A stretch of DNA of 64,000 bases from Rikenellaceae bacterium (GCA_015059965.1 SUZM01000003.1:34764-98763); one strand, 5' to 3'; shown: positions 8,604 through 17,934, numbered from the stretch's first letter. Notes: generated by a model from the sequence alone, not told the origin. A program made the numbers and translations.

Positions 8604-9653
8604 ATGAAAAAACTACTCTTCACGGGCCTCTTTGCAGCGCTGATCATGGCCTGCTTCGCCCAAAAGCCCCACAAAGTGGTCTTCTACAACCTCGAAAACC
8701 TCTTTGACACGATCAATGACCCCGAGACCAACGACGATGAGTTCACGCCCGAGGGTCCCAAGAAGTGGAACGAAACCAAGTACAAAAAGAAGATGTCCAA
8801 CCTGGAGAAGGTCTTTACCGATATCATGCTCATCGGCAAGGGTGAGAAGGTTACGGTGGACGACTATCCGGTGGTGATTGGTGTCTCGGAGATCGAGAAC
8901 CGCGCCGTTCTGGAGGATCTGGTCTCGCAGCCTCGATTGGCCCCCGCGCGCTACCGCATCTGCCACTACGACTCACCCGACCGCCGCGGTGTGGACTGCT
9001 CGTTCCTCTACCGTGCCGATGCCTTCGAGCTGGAGGGTAGTGCCGCCATCCCCTTCAAGATGGAGGAGCTGCCCGAGCTGCGCACGCGCGACGTGGTGAC
9101 GATGTGGGGCAAGATCGATGGCGAGCCCTTCTACTTCATGGTGGCCCACTGGCCTTCGCGCCTGGGTGGCCAGCAGGCCTCGGCTCCGCGCCGTGAGCAT
9201 GCCGCCCGTCTGATGCGCCATGCCGCCGACTCGGTCCGCCGCCTGAACCCCGAGGTGAAGGTGGTGATGATGGGTGACTTCAACGACGATGCCACCGATG
9301 CCACCGTGATGGAGGTGCTGGGCGGATGCGGCGATATTCGCAAGATCCCTGAGGGGGGCTACTTCAACCCCTATGTCGCCCTGCTGAAGGCCGGTTACGG
9401 CACGCTGGGTTACCGCGATTACTGGAATCTCTTCGATAATATCGTCGTATCGGAGAATCTGGCCACGGGTTCGACCGGTGAGTTGAAGTTGCAGAAGGTC
9501 GATAAGAAATACTACGGCTATATCTTCAACCGCAGCTACCTGATGCAGCAGGAGGGTCAGTACAAGAACTACCCGTTGCGCACCTTTGTCGGCAACAACT
9601 TCCAGGGCGGATTCAGCGACCACCTGCCCGTAATGATCCTGATCGGCAAGTAG
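8604..9653 (+). CDS. Exported endonuclease/exonuclease/phosphatase (EEP) family protein
   Basis: A protein of 349 aa with an N-terminal signal (MKKLLFTGLFAALIMACFAQ) that could be cleaved after Ala19 or lipidated at Cys17. The EEP (DNase I-like) fold is marked by FYNLENLFD near residue 27, the metal-binding Glu in VSEIENRA (Glu96), HWPSRLGGQ, MGDFNDD and the C-terminal GFSDHLP. Such enzymes hydrolyse phosphodiester or phosphomonoester bonds in nucleic acids, nucleotides or inositol phosphates. Between a nuclease and a TonB receptor, a role in trimming oligonucleotides before import is plausible. Confidence 0.88.
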   Translation: MKKLLFTGLFAALIMACFAQKPHKVVFYNLENLFDTINDPETNDDEFTPEGPKKWNETKYKKKMSNLEKVFTDIMLIGKGEKVTVDDYPVVIGVSEIENRAVLEDLVSQPRLAPARYRICHYDSPDRRGVDCSFLYRADAFELEGSAAIPFKMEELPELRTRDVVTMWGKIDGEPFYFMVAHWPSRLGGQQASAPRREHAARLMRHAADSVRRLNPEVKVVMMGDFNDDATDATVMEVLGGCGDIRKIPEGGYFNPYVALLKAGYGTLGYRDYWNLFDNIVVSENLATGSTGELKLQKVDKKYYGYIFNRSYLMQQEGQYKNYPLRTFVGNNFQGGFSDHLPVMILIGK

Positions 9654-9694
9654 CCGGTAAATGAGCAGCAAACAAACTAATACCTATATTTAAT

Positions 9695-12538
9695 ATGAAG
9701 ATTAAAAATCTACTTATGCTGATGGTGCTCACCTTCGCATCGCTGGGAGTAATGGCTCAGGATGGCGGCGTGAAGGGTCGTGTCGTTTCGCGAGACGGAC
9801 GTGCGGCATTGAGCGGCGTGAAGGTGGCTATCGAGTCGATGGGCTTGACGGCCACGACCGACAGCGAGGGTAACTTCCTCTTCGAGGGACTTCCTGCCGG
9901 CGACTACAAACTCTCGTTCGAGGTTCCCGAGTTCGAGAATTCGGATATCGTGGTGCGCGTGGACCAAATGGTCAAGGACACCGGTGTGGTGTCGTTGGTT
10001 CCCGACGTACAGGCCGTGATCGACGACTCCCTCTTCTCGGAGTTTGACTCCGATGTGGAGTCGGGTGGCGACTCGCAGGCCCTGCCCTCGTCGCTCTCCT
10101 CGTCGAAGGATGTCTTCAACAACATCGCTTCGTACAAATTTTCGGAGATGCGTTTCAACGTGCGCGGTTATGACTCGCAGTACTCGTCGATCTACCTGAA
10201 CGGCATCCGCTTCAACGATGCTTTGACGGGCTACGGCCCCTGGTCGCTGTGGAGCGGTCTGAATGATGCCACGCGCAACCAGGAGAACACCTCGGGCCTC
10301 CACTCCTCGGGCTTCGGCATTGATGGGGTGGGCGGTACGACCAACGTCAATGCCCGCGCTTCGCAAGTGCGCAAGGGCTTCCGTGCTTCGGTTGTAAACG
10401 GCAACTCGATGTATCGCTTCCGCCTGATGCTGAGCTACGCCTCGGGTCTGCTGGATAGCGGCTGGTCCTACGCCTTCTCCTTCTCGACCCGTCAGGGTGG
10501 CAACGGCTATGTGGATGGTGTCTACTACAATGCCTTCGGTTACTTCGCTTCGGTGGAGAAGCGCTTCGGTGGCAACCGCCACGCCCTGGCCCTCACGGTG
10601 CTGGGTGCTCCCACGGAGCGCGGTGCCCAGCAGGCATCGACCCAGGAGGCTTATGACCTGTTGGATAACAACTACTACAACCCCAACGTGGGTCTGCAGA
10701 ACGGCGAGGAGCGCAATACGCGTGTGCGCAACTACCACGAGCCGATTGCCATGCTGAACTACAACTTCGATATCTCGGATCGCACGAAGTTCTCGGCTGC
10801 CGCCTCGATGCGTTTTGGTAAGAACGGCTACTCGGCCCTGACGTGGATGGATGGTGCCGACCCGCGCCCCGACTACTACCGCTACCTGCCGAGCTACTAC
10901 ACGAACCGCATGTACCAGGCCGATCCTACGGTCGATATTGACGGTATCAGCGATGAGAACTACCGCCAGCTGGCTCAGGAGACGGCCGACCAGTGGCGCA
11001 ATGACCCCCAGAAGAGCATGATCAACTTCGATCAGATGTACGACTCAAACCGCAAGCTCGCGGCACAGGGTGAGGGGGCCAACTACATCATCGAGGAGCG
11101 CCACACCGATCAGCTCGACTTCAATGCCGTGGCCAACATCTCGCACACGTTCCGCAACGCCATGTCGCTCAAGGGTGGTCTGGCTCTGCGCGTGAACCGC
11201 ACGAACTACTACAACGAGGTGAAGGATCTGTTGGGCGGTGCCTACTGGCTTGATATCGACAAGTTTGCCCGCCGCGATATGGGTGAGAATCCGATCAACT
11301 ACCAGAACGATGTGATCTACTACCTGCAGAACGGCCACCAGGCCCGCAAGGTGGGCGAGGGCGAGCGCTATGGCTACGACTACTACGCCCATGTGCGTGA
11401 GGGTCACGCCTGGTTGCAGTATGGCGCCAAGTTCGGCGGCTTCGAGATGCAACTTGGTGGCGAGGTGGGCTATACCGAAATGTGGCGCGAGGGTAAGCTG
11501 CTGAAGGGCTTGTTCCTCACCTCGTCGCTCGGCAACTCCGAGCTGCAGGACTTCTTGACCTATAAGGTCAAGGGTGAGTTTGCCTATCGCTTCTCGGGTG
11601 CCCACTCCATCGATGCCAACGTGGCCTATATGGAGAATGCCCCCGCCTTCCGCGATGCCTTCGTTTCGGCCCGTACCCGTAACGACGTTACGCCCGGTCT
11701 CACGACCGAGAAGATCTTCGGTGCCGACCTCTCCTACAACCTGAACCTCAAGTGGTTGAAGGCTCGTCTTTCAGCCTACTACACCACCATCGAGGATCAG
11801 TCGAAGGTGATCTCGTTCTACGACGATACGCAGTCCTCCTACACCAACTTTGCCATGAGCGGCATCGATAAGTGCTACATGGGTATCGAGCTCGGCTTCA
11901 CGGCTCCGATTTGGAACGGCATTTCGCTCAATGGAGCCCTCTCGCTGGGTGATTACCGCTACACCTCGAATGCCGACTTCGTGCAGACGATCGACAACAG
12001 CACCGAGGTGGTAAATGTGGATAAGGTGCTCTGGAAGGACTACCGCGTGGAGTCCACGCCCCAGACGGCCATCAATGTCGGCCTCTCGTACCGCAGTTCG
12101 AACAACTGGTTTGCCTCGGTGGACTTCAACTACTACGACAACCTCTACCTCTCGATGAACCCTGCCCGCCGTACCCAGTCGGCCTACCAGACGGTGATTC
12201 GCGGTGGTGAGGAGGCCCAGCTGCCCGGCATGATGAAGGCTCAGGCGCTGAACGACCTGCGCCGTCAGGAGAAGATGGATGCCAACTATACGCTCAACCT
12301 GAGTGTGGGTAAGAACTGGTACATCCGCCGCATCTATCAGCTCGGCTTCAGCCTCGAGGTGAAGAACATTCTCAACAACCAGGATATTCGCACGGGCGGT
12401 TATGAGCAGATGCGCCTCTCGCGCCGTACCTATGTGAACGAGGACAAGGCTTCGTTGCAGTACTACGCTCCCTTCGACTCGAAGTACTTCTACCTGCTGG
12501 GTACGACCTACTATCTGAATGTATATTTCCGTTTCTAA
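9695..12538 (+). CDS. TonB-dependent receptor with carboxypeptidase-like regulatory domain
   Basis: A protein of 947 aa. Signal peptide (about 1-21), CarboxypepD_reg beta domain (about 26-105), plug (about 130-245, with SEMRFNVRGYDSQYSSIYLNG) and a 22-strand-type barrel ending in NVYFRF, with the expected C-terminal aromatic residue. There is no SusD partner, so it is not a classical glycan SusCD pair. It lies between EEP and DUF5689 genes (41 and 24 nt gaps), so its substrate is probably what the surface nucleases release. The barrel shares motifs with the gene at 38416 (APTER/APSER, YYNPN, ADPRPDYYRYLPSYY). Confidence 0.92.
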   Translation: MKIKNLLMLMVLTFASLGVMAQDGGVKGRVVSRDGRAALSGVKVAIESMGLTATTDSEGNFLFEGLPAGDYKLSFEVPEFENSDIVVRVDQMVKDTGVVSLVPDVQAVIDDSLFSEFDSDVESGGDSQALPSSLSSSKDVFNNIASYKFSEMRFNVRGYDSQYSSIYLNGIRFNDALTGYGPWSLWSGLNDATRNQENTSGLHSSGFGIDGVGGTTNVNARASQVRKGFRASVVNGNSMYRFRLMLSYASGLLDSGWSYAFSFSTRQGGNGYVDGVYYNAFGYFASVEKRFGGNRHALALTVLGAPTERGAQQASTQEAYDLLDNNYYNPNVGLQNGEERNTRVRNYHEPIAMLNYNFDISDRTKFSAAASMRFGKNGYSALTWMDGADPRPDYYRYLPSYYTNRMYQADPTVDIDGISDENYRQLAQETADQWRNDPQKSMINFDQMYDSNRKLAAQGEGANYIIEERHTDQLDFNAVANISHTFRNAMSLKGGLALRVNRTNYYNEVKDLLGGAYWLDIDKFARRDMGENPINYQNDVIYYLQNGHQARKVGEGERYGYDYYAHVREGHAWLQYGAKFGGFEMQLGGEVGYTEMWREGKLLKGLFLTSSLGNSELQDFLTYKVKGEFAYRFSGAHSIDANVAYMENAPAFRDAFVSARTRNDVTPGLTTEKIFGADLSYNLNLKWLKARLSAYYTTIEDQSKVISFYDDTQSSYTNFAMSGIDKCYMGIELGFTAPIWNGISLNGALSLGDYRYTSNADFVQTIDNSTEVVNVDKVLWKDYRVESTPQTAINVGLSYRSSNNWFASVDFNYYDNLYLSMNPARRTQSAYQTVIRGGEEAQLPGMMKAQALNDLRRQEKMDANYTLNLSVGKNWYIRRIYQLGFSLEVKNILNNQDIRTGGYEQMRLSRRTYVNEDKASLQYYAPFDSKYFYLLGTTYYLNVYFRF

Positions 12539-12562
12539 CCCCGCAAAACCGATTTTACGACT

Positions 12563-13819
12563 ATGAAAACTATTTTGAAAGCATATTGGATGCTGGCCGT
12601 GGCGGTGCTTGCGGTCGGCTGCTACAACGATCAGGAGGTACCTGCCCCCGAGAAGATCTACGCCGACGAGGATTTCTCCTCCTTGCAGCATGTTACGATT
12701 CGCGAGGTGAAGCAGATGTATCTCGATGCCTTCGGCTCGCTTGCCGACAACGGCGAGAACACCTCGTGGGAGGATACCAAATTCCTTAAGATCGAGCAGG
12801 ATATCTATATCAAGGGTAAGGTGCAGTCCAACGACGAGGAGGGCAACGTCTATAAGTCGCTCTACTTGTGCGATGAGTCGGGAGCCATCGAGGTGAAGCT
12901 CACCAACGGCAACTACCTGCACTATCCCTCGGGCCACTTCGACCCCGCCACGGGCACCATGCCCTCGTCGTGGGTCTATGTCAAGCTCAACGGACTCTAC
13001 CTCGGCAACTACCGCATGATGCTCTCGATCGGCGGTGCCCCCTCGAGCTCCTACAACAAGGTGGGCGAGCATAAGTTCTACGCCAACTCCAACATCGAGA
13101 ACAAGACCACCATCGCCGAGCATGTCTTCTATGGCGGTCCTGCCGAGCTTTCGGTGGCCGAGGGCGATATCCTGGTGGTTACCCCCGAGACGAAGAACGA
13201 GATCTACTGCCACGCCGGCAACTACGAGGGGGATGAGCAGAAGGCACTCGACGTGCTGGGTCGCCTGGTATGGCTCAAGGATGTAACCTGCCGCTATGGT
13301 GTGGTGGACGAGAACCTCTACCCCTCGTGGATGGATACCAACGTGCGCCCTGTGGTGAGCAAGTACTGGTATAAGTGGGCCTTCAACGACAAGACCTACG
13401 CCCAGGCTGCCAACCTCTACGGCTCGGTGCTCTTCACCTACGACCAAAAGCTGCCGACCTACATGGGTAAGGCGGGAGTCTATGTGGTGCGCACCTCGGG
13501 TTATGCCCGCTTTGCCGGCAAGCCCATCGTGAACGATGGTCAGAAGGTCGATATCCTCGCTACGATCGGCATCTATGGTAAGTATTGGGCCGACTACGCC
13601 ACCTACCAGCTCACGGTCAATCGCCATGAGGATATCATGATCCATGAGGCCGATAAGTGGGCTCCCTACATCTCCGATGAAGAGGCCAATGCCGATGTTT
13701 TCGCCCGCACGGGCTACTTCCTGAACGGTATCAATGCCGATGGGGAGTACAATGTGGACTACGACTCCTACTACACCCCTTCGACGGAGGATGCCGATTC
13801 GGAGGGCTCTCTGGACTAA
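12563..13819 (+). CDS. DUF5689 domain-containing surface lipoprotein
   Basis: A protein of 418 aa, lipobox LAVGC with Cys20, then an acidic stretch. The DUF5689 region (about 45-270) contains an OB-fold-like core: YIKGKVQSNDEEGNVYKSLYLCDESGAIEVKL. Such proteins often sit beside TonB-dependent receptors and nucleases in Bacteroidota, in the place SusD takes in glycan loci. I therefore propose it as the ligand-binding lid of the receptor upstream; this is inference. The final residues are acidic. A stop-codon repeat follows immediately. Confidence 0.85.
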   Translation: MKTILKAYWMLAVAVLAVGCYNDQEVPAPEKIYADEDFSSLQHVTIREVKQMYLDAFGSLADNGENTSWEDTKFLKIEQDIYIKGKVQSNDEEGNVYKSLYLCDESGAIEVKLTNGNYLHYPSGHFDPATGTMPSSWVYVKLNGLYLGNYRMMLSIGGAPSSSYNKVGEHKFYANSNIENKTTIAEHVFYGGPAELSVAEGDILVVTPETKNEIYCHAGNYEGDEQKALDVLGRLVWLKDVTCRYGVVDENLYPSWMDTNVRPVVSKYWYKWAFNDKTYAQAANLYGSVLFTYDQKLPTYMGKAGVYVVRTSGYARFAGKPIVNDGQKVDILATIGIYGKYWADYATYQLTVNRHEDIMIHEADKWAPYISDEEANADVFARTGYFLNGINADGEYNVDYDSYYTPSTEDADSEGSLD

Positions 13820-13915
13820 ATTTCCGATCTTAAGCGGTACGCTTTGTGCCGCCTTGCCTGCCCCGGATGGAATGTACGTCAGTACAGCCCGTCCGGGGCA
13901 ATCTCTTTGGGGTGA
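13818..13915 (+). repeat. Palindromic stop-codon repeat, copy C
   Basis: It begins at the stop codon (aaatttccgatctt) and contains the hairpin 13860-13899, left arm gccccggatggaatgtac, right arm gtacagcccgtccggggc. The outer right end is missing. The stem sequence differs from copies A, D and E but still pairs. Confidence 0.8.
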
Positions 13916-14119
13916 AAATGGCTCACCCGCAAATTCCGCGAGGAGGGCTCTGGCCCCGGCGAGGGTGAGATCTGCTTTTTGACCTCTTTGGGCCTCCTTT
14001 CAGCCGGAAAAAAGATATTTTGGGGGTTGCATTCCGCTTCTGGAGATCCACCGATGGGGTAGGGGAGAATCACCCTTGGAAGGGGCTGTGGTGCAGATGG
14101 CCTTAGCGTTGGTGCGTGA
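13916..14119. other. Intergenic DNA with nothing recognised
   Basis: About 200 bp between the repeat and the inverted-repeat-bounded promoter segment. I see no credible reading frame, promoter box or repeat. Short open frames here lack ribosome entry context. Confidence 0.5.
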
Positions 14120-14401
14120 TCTCTTTATAAGAGATGGGCCTATCCTTTTAAAGTCCTATGAACAAATCAGTTGCGGAGATGAGACGTCGCGGAAATTTAG
14201 GGTAAAATTATGCTGTTTTTTCTTGGGAAGAGGCGGCTGAAACGCGATGCGATCACTCGAATAAATTTAACTTTTTTGCATAAACAGAAGAGTCAAAAAC
14301 CATTCCCAGGGGCATTTCAGGGGATATTTTGCGAAAATATGATTTGGAGTATTAGAAAAAAAGTCCTACCTTCGCGCGGAATAATATCTCTTATAAAGAG
14401 A
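14120..14401. promoter_or_regulatory. Candidate invertible promoter segment of the pilus operon
   Basis: A 16-bp sequence, TCTCTTTATAAGAGAT, at 14120-14135 recurs as its exact reverse complement at 14386-14401, bounding about 250 bp. Inside, next to the right repeat and pointing at the pilus genes, are TTTG at 14343-14346 and TACCTTCG at 14367-14374, separated by 20 bp. A promoter inside inverted repeats and facing outward is the layout of Bacteroidota phase-variable promoters. Each repeat is also nearly palindromic, so the alternative is a pair of regulator-binding sites. No invertase gene is in the window. Confidence 0.55.
14343..14374 (+). promoter_or_regulatory. Promoter of the pilus operon
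   Basis: TTTG, a 20-bp spacer and TACCTTCG (one mismatch to TAnnTTTG). Transcription would start near 14381, at the edge of the right inverted repeat, 45 nt before the ATG at 14426. Confidence 0.6.
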
Positions 14402-14425
14402 AGTGCGCCTTAATGGTTACAGGTT

Positions 14426-15700
14426 ATGAGTATCAAACGCCTATCTTTATTTATGGCCGTTCTGTGTCTTGTCGTAAGCTATCGTGTTACGGCTCAGACC
14501 ACTTGTGATTCTGTAAAAATCTATTTCCGTCAAGCCTATTCCACTCTCGATCTCTCCATTCGCAACAACCGTGAGGCGCTGGATCGCATTGCCGACAGCC
14601 TTGAAGGCGGCTATGCCGATTCGATCTACCAGCTACGCCGGATCGTCGTCATCGGTGGTGCCTCGCCCGAGGGTAGCGTGCCGCTCAATATCCGCCTTTC
14701 GGAGAAACGTGCCGATCGACTCTTCGGCTACCTCTCGAAATATGGCGATCTGCCCGACTCGCTGAAGGAGGTCCGCCACCTGGGTCGCGACTGGCAGGGG
14801 CTGCTTGCCTTGGTTGAGGCCGATCCGAAGGTTCCCTATCGGGAGCAGACGATCGAATTCCTGAAGGAGATCATCGCCCGTTCGGTGAATGGGGAGCGTG
14901 AAGCCGACAACAATGTGGGTCGTCTCTCGCGCTTCATGGGTGGCGAGCCCTACCGTTATATGTACCGCCACCTCTTCCCCGAGCTGCGTGCCTCGCGCCT
15001 GATCCTCTGGTACGACCGCATTTGGAATCCCCGCAAGGTGCAGCCGCTCGAGCTCTCGGCCCCTCTGAGTGTCGATCTCAAGATGCAGCCCACGTCGCTG
15101 AATCCCCTGCCGGTAACCCCTGTGCCGAACAAGCCCTTCTATATGGCCGTGAAGAGCAACCTGCTCTACGATGCGGCCCTGGTGCCCAATGTGGGTGTGG
15201 AGTTCTACCTGGGGGCCAACCTCTCGGTGGCGGCCAACTGGATGTATGCCTGGTGGACCCACCGCTCCAACGACTGGTTCTGGCGCATCTATGGAGGCGA
15301 TGTGGCCCTTCGCTGGTGGTTTGGCCGTGCGGCCAAGGAGAAACCCCTGACGGGTCACCACGTCGGCCCCTACCTTCAGACTCTGACCTACGACTTCGAG
15401 ACCGGCGGCCGCGGTTATATCGGTGGTGTGCCGGGTGGCGACATCTTCGATAAGGCCAACTGTGCCGCGGGTATCGAGTACGGCTACTCGTTGCCGATCG
15501 GTCGCCGCCTGAACCTCGATTTTACGATTGGTTTGGGTTACCTGTGGGGTACCTACTACGAATATTTGCCCCAGGACGGCTGTTATGTATGGCAGGCCAC
15601 CAAGAAACGCCAGTTCTTCGGTCCGACCAAGGCCGAGGTGTCGCTGGTGTGGCTCATCGGACGCGGAAACGTAAACCGCGAGAAGGGAGGTAAGCGATGA
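14426..15700 (+). CDS. DUF3575 outer-membrane protein of the pilus locus
   Basis: A protein of 424 aa with signal peptide ending VTAQ (about residue 24). Residues about 30-190 resemble an OmpA-like region (IVVIGGASPEGSVPLNIRLSEKRADRLFGYL). The C-terminal half (about 235-415) is DUF3575: SNLLYDAALVPNVGVEFYLG, WYAWW-type aromatic pairs, a YDFETGGRGYIGG segment and FGPTKAEVSLVWL, consistent with a small outer-membrane barrel. It is the first gene of the fimbrial operon and overlaps the DUF5119 gene by 4 nt (ATGA). It may anchor the pilus to peptidoglycan and outer membrane. Confidence 0.87.
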   Translation: MSIKRLSLFMAVLCLVVSYRVTAQTTCDSVKIYFRQAYSTLDLSIRNNREALDRIADSLEGGYADSIYQLRRIVVIGGASPEGSVPLNIRLSEKRADRLFGYLSKYGDLPDSLKEVRHLGRDWQGLLALVEADPKVPYREQTIEFLKEIIARSVNGEREADNNVGRLSRFMGGEPYRYMYRHLFPELRASRLILWYDRIWNPRKVQPLELSAPLSVDLKMQPTSLNPLPVTPVPNKPFYMAVKSNLLYDAALVPNVGVEFYLGANLSVAANWMYAWWTHRSNDWFWRIYGGDVALRWWFGRAAKEKPLTGHHVGPYLQTLTYDFETGGRGYIGGVPGGDIFDKANCAAGIEYGYSLPIGRRLNLDFTIGLGYLWGTYYEYLPQDGCYVWQATKKRQFFGPTKAEVSLVWLIGRGNVNREKGGKR

Positions 15701-16722
15701 AACAACTCTGCACGCTTCTCCAGATGACCGCTCTTCTCGGCCTTGCTCTGCTCTTTGCGGGTTGCAACCATAAGGAGCTTTGCGAATTCCACCCTCATGA
15801 GATCTCGATCCGCGTGGTCTTCGACTGGGTCGATGCCCCCGATGCCGATCCGAAGGGTATGTGTGTCTGCTTCTATCCGCTCGATGGGGGCTCGGGTCAG
15901 CGCTTCGACTTCCCCAACCGAACGGGTGGCACGGTTCAGCTGCGCGTGGGCAAGTACCGCATCCTCTGCTTCAACAACGACACGGAGGCCAACCTCTTCT
16001 ATAACAGCCACCTTTTCGACGGCTATGGCGTCTATACGCGCGAAGGTCACGTCTTGGAGCCGATCTACGGCAACTCGGCCAACTTCCACCCGATGGTGGA
16101 CGATCTGTCAAAAGAACGCGTGGTGATCACGCCCGATATGATGTGGGGGTGCAGTGCCGTGGATGTGGAGGTGCGAGACGATGAGGTCTGCTATACCTGT
16201 GTCCCTCAGAATGCCCACGCCCGCATGGGCTACCCGGTGGTGAGCAACGAGCAGGTGATCACGCTCTACCCCCACGAGATGGTCTGCACCTATACCTATG
16301 AGGTGCGCAACGTCTCGAACCTGAAGCATGTGGTCGAGATCTGCGGCTCGCTCTCGGGTATGGCGGGCGAGATGCTCCTGGCGAGCGAGCAGGTGGGCCG
16401 CGAGGCGGTTACCCTCCCCTTCGAGTCTGTCTCGGATGGCGTTTCGACACTGACGGGTAAGTTCTATACCTTCGGCCACCATCCCGAGAATAGCGAACCC
16501 CACGCGATGACCTTCTATGTGGTGATGGACGATGGCTCGAAGCTCTGCTATACGGGTGGTAAAAACCTCGATGTCACCGAGCAGGTGCACGAGGCCCCCG
16601 ATTTTCGGCATGTTCACCTGATTATCGACGGCCTGGACCTCCCGCAGCCGATCGAGAACGGTCACGGTTTCCGCCCCGTGGTCGATGATTGGGGGGTAGT
16701 TGAAGAGGATATTATCTTGTAA
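15697..16722 (+). CDS. DUF5119 lipoprotein, putative pilus anchor (FimB/Mfa2-like)
   Basis: A protein of 341 aa with lipobox LLFAGC (Cys24) followed by NHKELCEFHPHE, the DUF5119 signature. The N-terminal beta domain has VRVVFDW-like strands (IRVVFDWVDAPDADPKGMCVCFYP). DUF5119 proteins lie with DUF3575 and fimbrillin genes and share the two-transthyretin-domain plan of FimB/Mfa2 anchors; that role is inferred by position. It starts within the end of the preceding gene and the fimbrillin follows after 51 nt. Confidence 0.82.
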   Translation: MKQLCTLLQMTALLGLALLFAGCNHKELCEFHPHEISIRVVFDWVDAPDADPKGMCVCFYPLDGGSGQRFDFPNRTGGTVQLRVGKYRILCFNNDTEANLFYNSHLFDGYGVYTREGHVLEPIYGNSANFHPMVDDLSKERVVITPDMMWGCSAVDVEVRDDEVCYTCVPQNAHARMGYPVVSNEQVITLYPHEMVCTYTYEVRNVSNLKHVVEICGSLSGMAGEMLLASEQVGREAVTLPFESVSDGVSTLTGKFYTFGHHPENSEPHAMTFYVVMDDGSKLCYTGGKNLDVTEQVHEAPDFRHVHLIIDGLDLPQPIENGHGFRPVVDDWGVVEEDIIL

Positions 16723-16773
16723 AATTTCTAACTAACATTTTTAATAACAAACCTTTTAAAAAACAAAAAAATT

Positions 16774-17934
16774 ATGAAAAAAGTACTTTTAGGAGCGCTG
16801 GCCGCTGTGGCATTGGTGGCCTGCTCAAAGGACGACGTGGTGGAGGTAAACCGCGTGAACGATCAAATTACGTACGGTGCTGTGGTAAACAGCGCTACGC
16901 GTGCTGCAAATGTGTACTGCAACAACTACAAGCCCGGCTCGTTTAAAGTATCGGCCGTGTACGATGACAAGTTCTATTTCACCGATGAGACGGTAACCTA
17001 CAACAACAGTACCTCTGCCTGGGAAAGCGGTAGCGTGCACTATTGGCCCAACTCGGGAGTGGTTACCTTCTACGCTCATGTGAATGGTGACACGGAGTAC
17101 ACACACACAAATGCAACCGATGCTCCCCAGTTTGTAAACTTCACGGTGGCTGAAGCCACTGAAGATCAGGTGGATTTGTTGTACGCTGTACAGAAGCAGA
17201 GCAAGAGTGAGAGCGCTGTAGCCCTGAACTTCCGTCACGCACTGTCGCAGGTTGTTTTCAAGGCCAAGAATGGCAACACAAATCTTTATGTAGAGATTTC
17301 GAGTATTACGCTATGTAATCTTGCCAAAACGAACACCTTTACTTTTACCCAAGAGGCAACGGATGCAAATATCGAAGATCACACGGGTGGCGTTGTCACG
17401 GACATTGCCTACAATAATACTTGGGGTTCGTGGCCGAATTTGACCGGTGGTGATGTTGATTTCACGGTTACATTGGATTCTTCTGTTGAGATCCCCTACA
17501 GTAGCACTGGCGAGGCTGTAAATCTGACCGATGTAGCTGACGGTCCAAATTCAAAGGCTATGATGATGTTACCTCAGAGCACTACCAAGTGGGATGCTGT
17601 ATCGAAGCTTAGCGAGACGACACAGAGTTATGCTTTAGTTAACTGCTGTATTTACAACATTGCAGATCCTTCCATTGGTCTCCAGGGTACCGATGTTGCT
17701 CTTTGGGGTACGAGGGCTCTTCACCAGCAAGTTGCTGTACCTATGCCGTTTATTTGGCAGCAGGGTAAGAAGTATATTTATACCCTCGTATTTGGTATGG
17801 GTGTTGGTGGTGGTGGCTATGAGCCCGATCCCGACGATCCGACGCCCGATCCCGTATTGGTTCCCATCTCGTACGATGTTACCGTTGACGACTTTGTCGT
17901 AATTGATGGTGGTGAGTATGATGTAAACCTTTAA
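16774..17934 (+). CDS. Fimbrillin family lipoprotein, probable main pilus subunit
   Basis: A protein of 386 aa: lipobox LVAC (Cys17), SKDD, then NSATRAAN with Arg43. Type V pilins are exported as lipoproteins, cut after such an Arg, and polymerise by donor-strand exchange. The Mfa/Fim-like N-terminal domain follows (VHYWPNSGVVTFYAHVNGD) with FRHALSQVVFKAK, typical of fimbrillins. The C-terminus is rich in Asp-Pro with a final beta strand. Its codons are visibly more A/T-rich than those of neighbouring genes, which fits a diversifying or transferred subunit. A hairpin-rich 159-nt gap follows. Confidence 0.87.
   Translation: MKKVLLGALAAVALVACSKDDVVEVNRVNDQITYGAVVNSATRAANVYCNNYKPGSFKVSAVYDDKFYFTDETVTYNNSTSAWESGSVHYWPNSGVVTFYAHVNGDTEYTHTNATDAPQFVNFTVAEATEDQVDLLYAVQKQSKSESAVALNFRHALSQVVFKAKNGNTNLYVEISSITLCNLAKTNTFTFTQEATDANIEDHTGGVVTDIAYNNTWGSWPNLTGGDVDFTVTLDSSVEIPYSSTGEAVNLTDVADGPNSKAMMMLPQSTTKWDAVSKLSETTQSYALVNCCIYNIADPSIGLQGTDVALWGTRALHQQVAVPMPFIWQQGKKYIYTLVFGMGVGGGGYEPDPDDPTPDPVLVPISYDVTVDDFVVIDGGEYDVNL

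Noticed and set aside
9695..12538. SusC of a classical polysaccharide utilisation locus
   Set aside because: No SusD homolog or glycoside hydrolase adjoins; DUF5689 and nuclease genes occupy those places.
13879..14073. 64-codon minus-strand frame beside the pilus promoter, as a possible invertase or regulator
   Set aside because: Too short, no domain, overlaps a palindromic repeat and lacks a start context.
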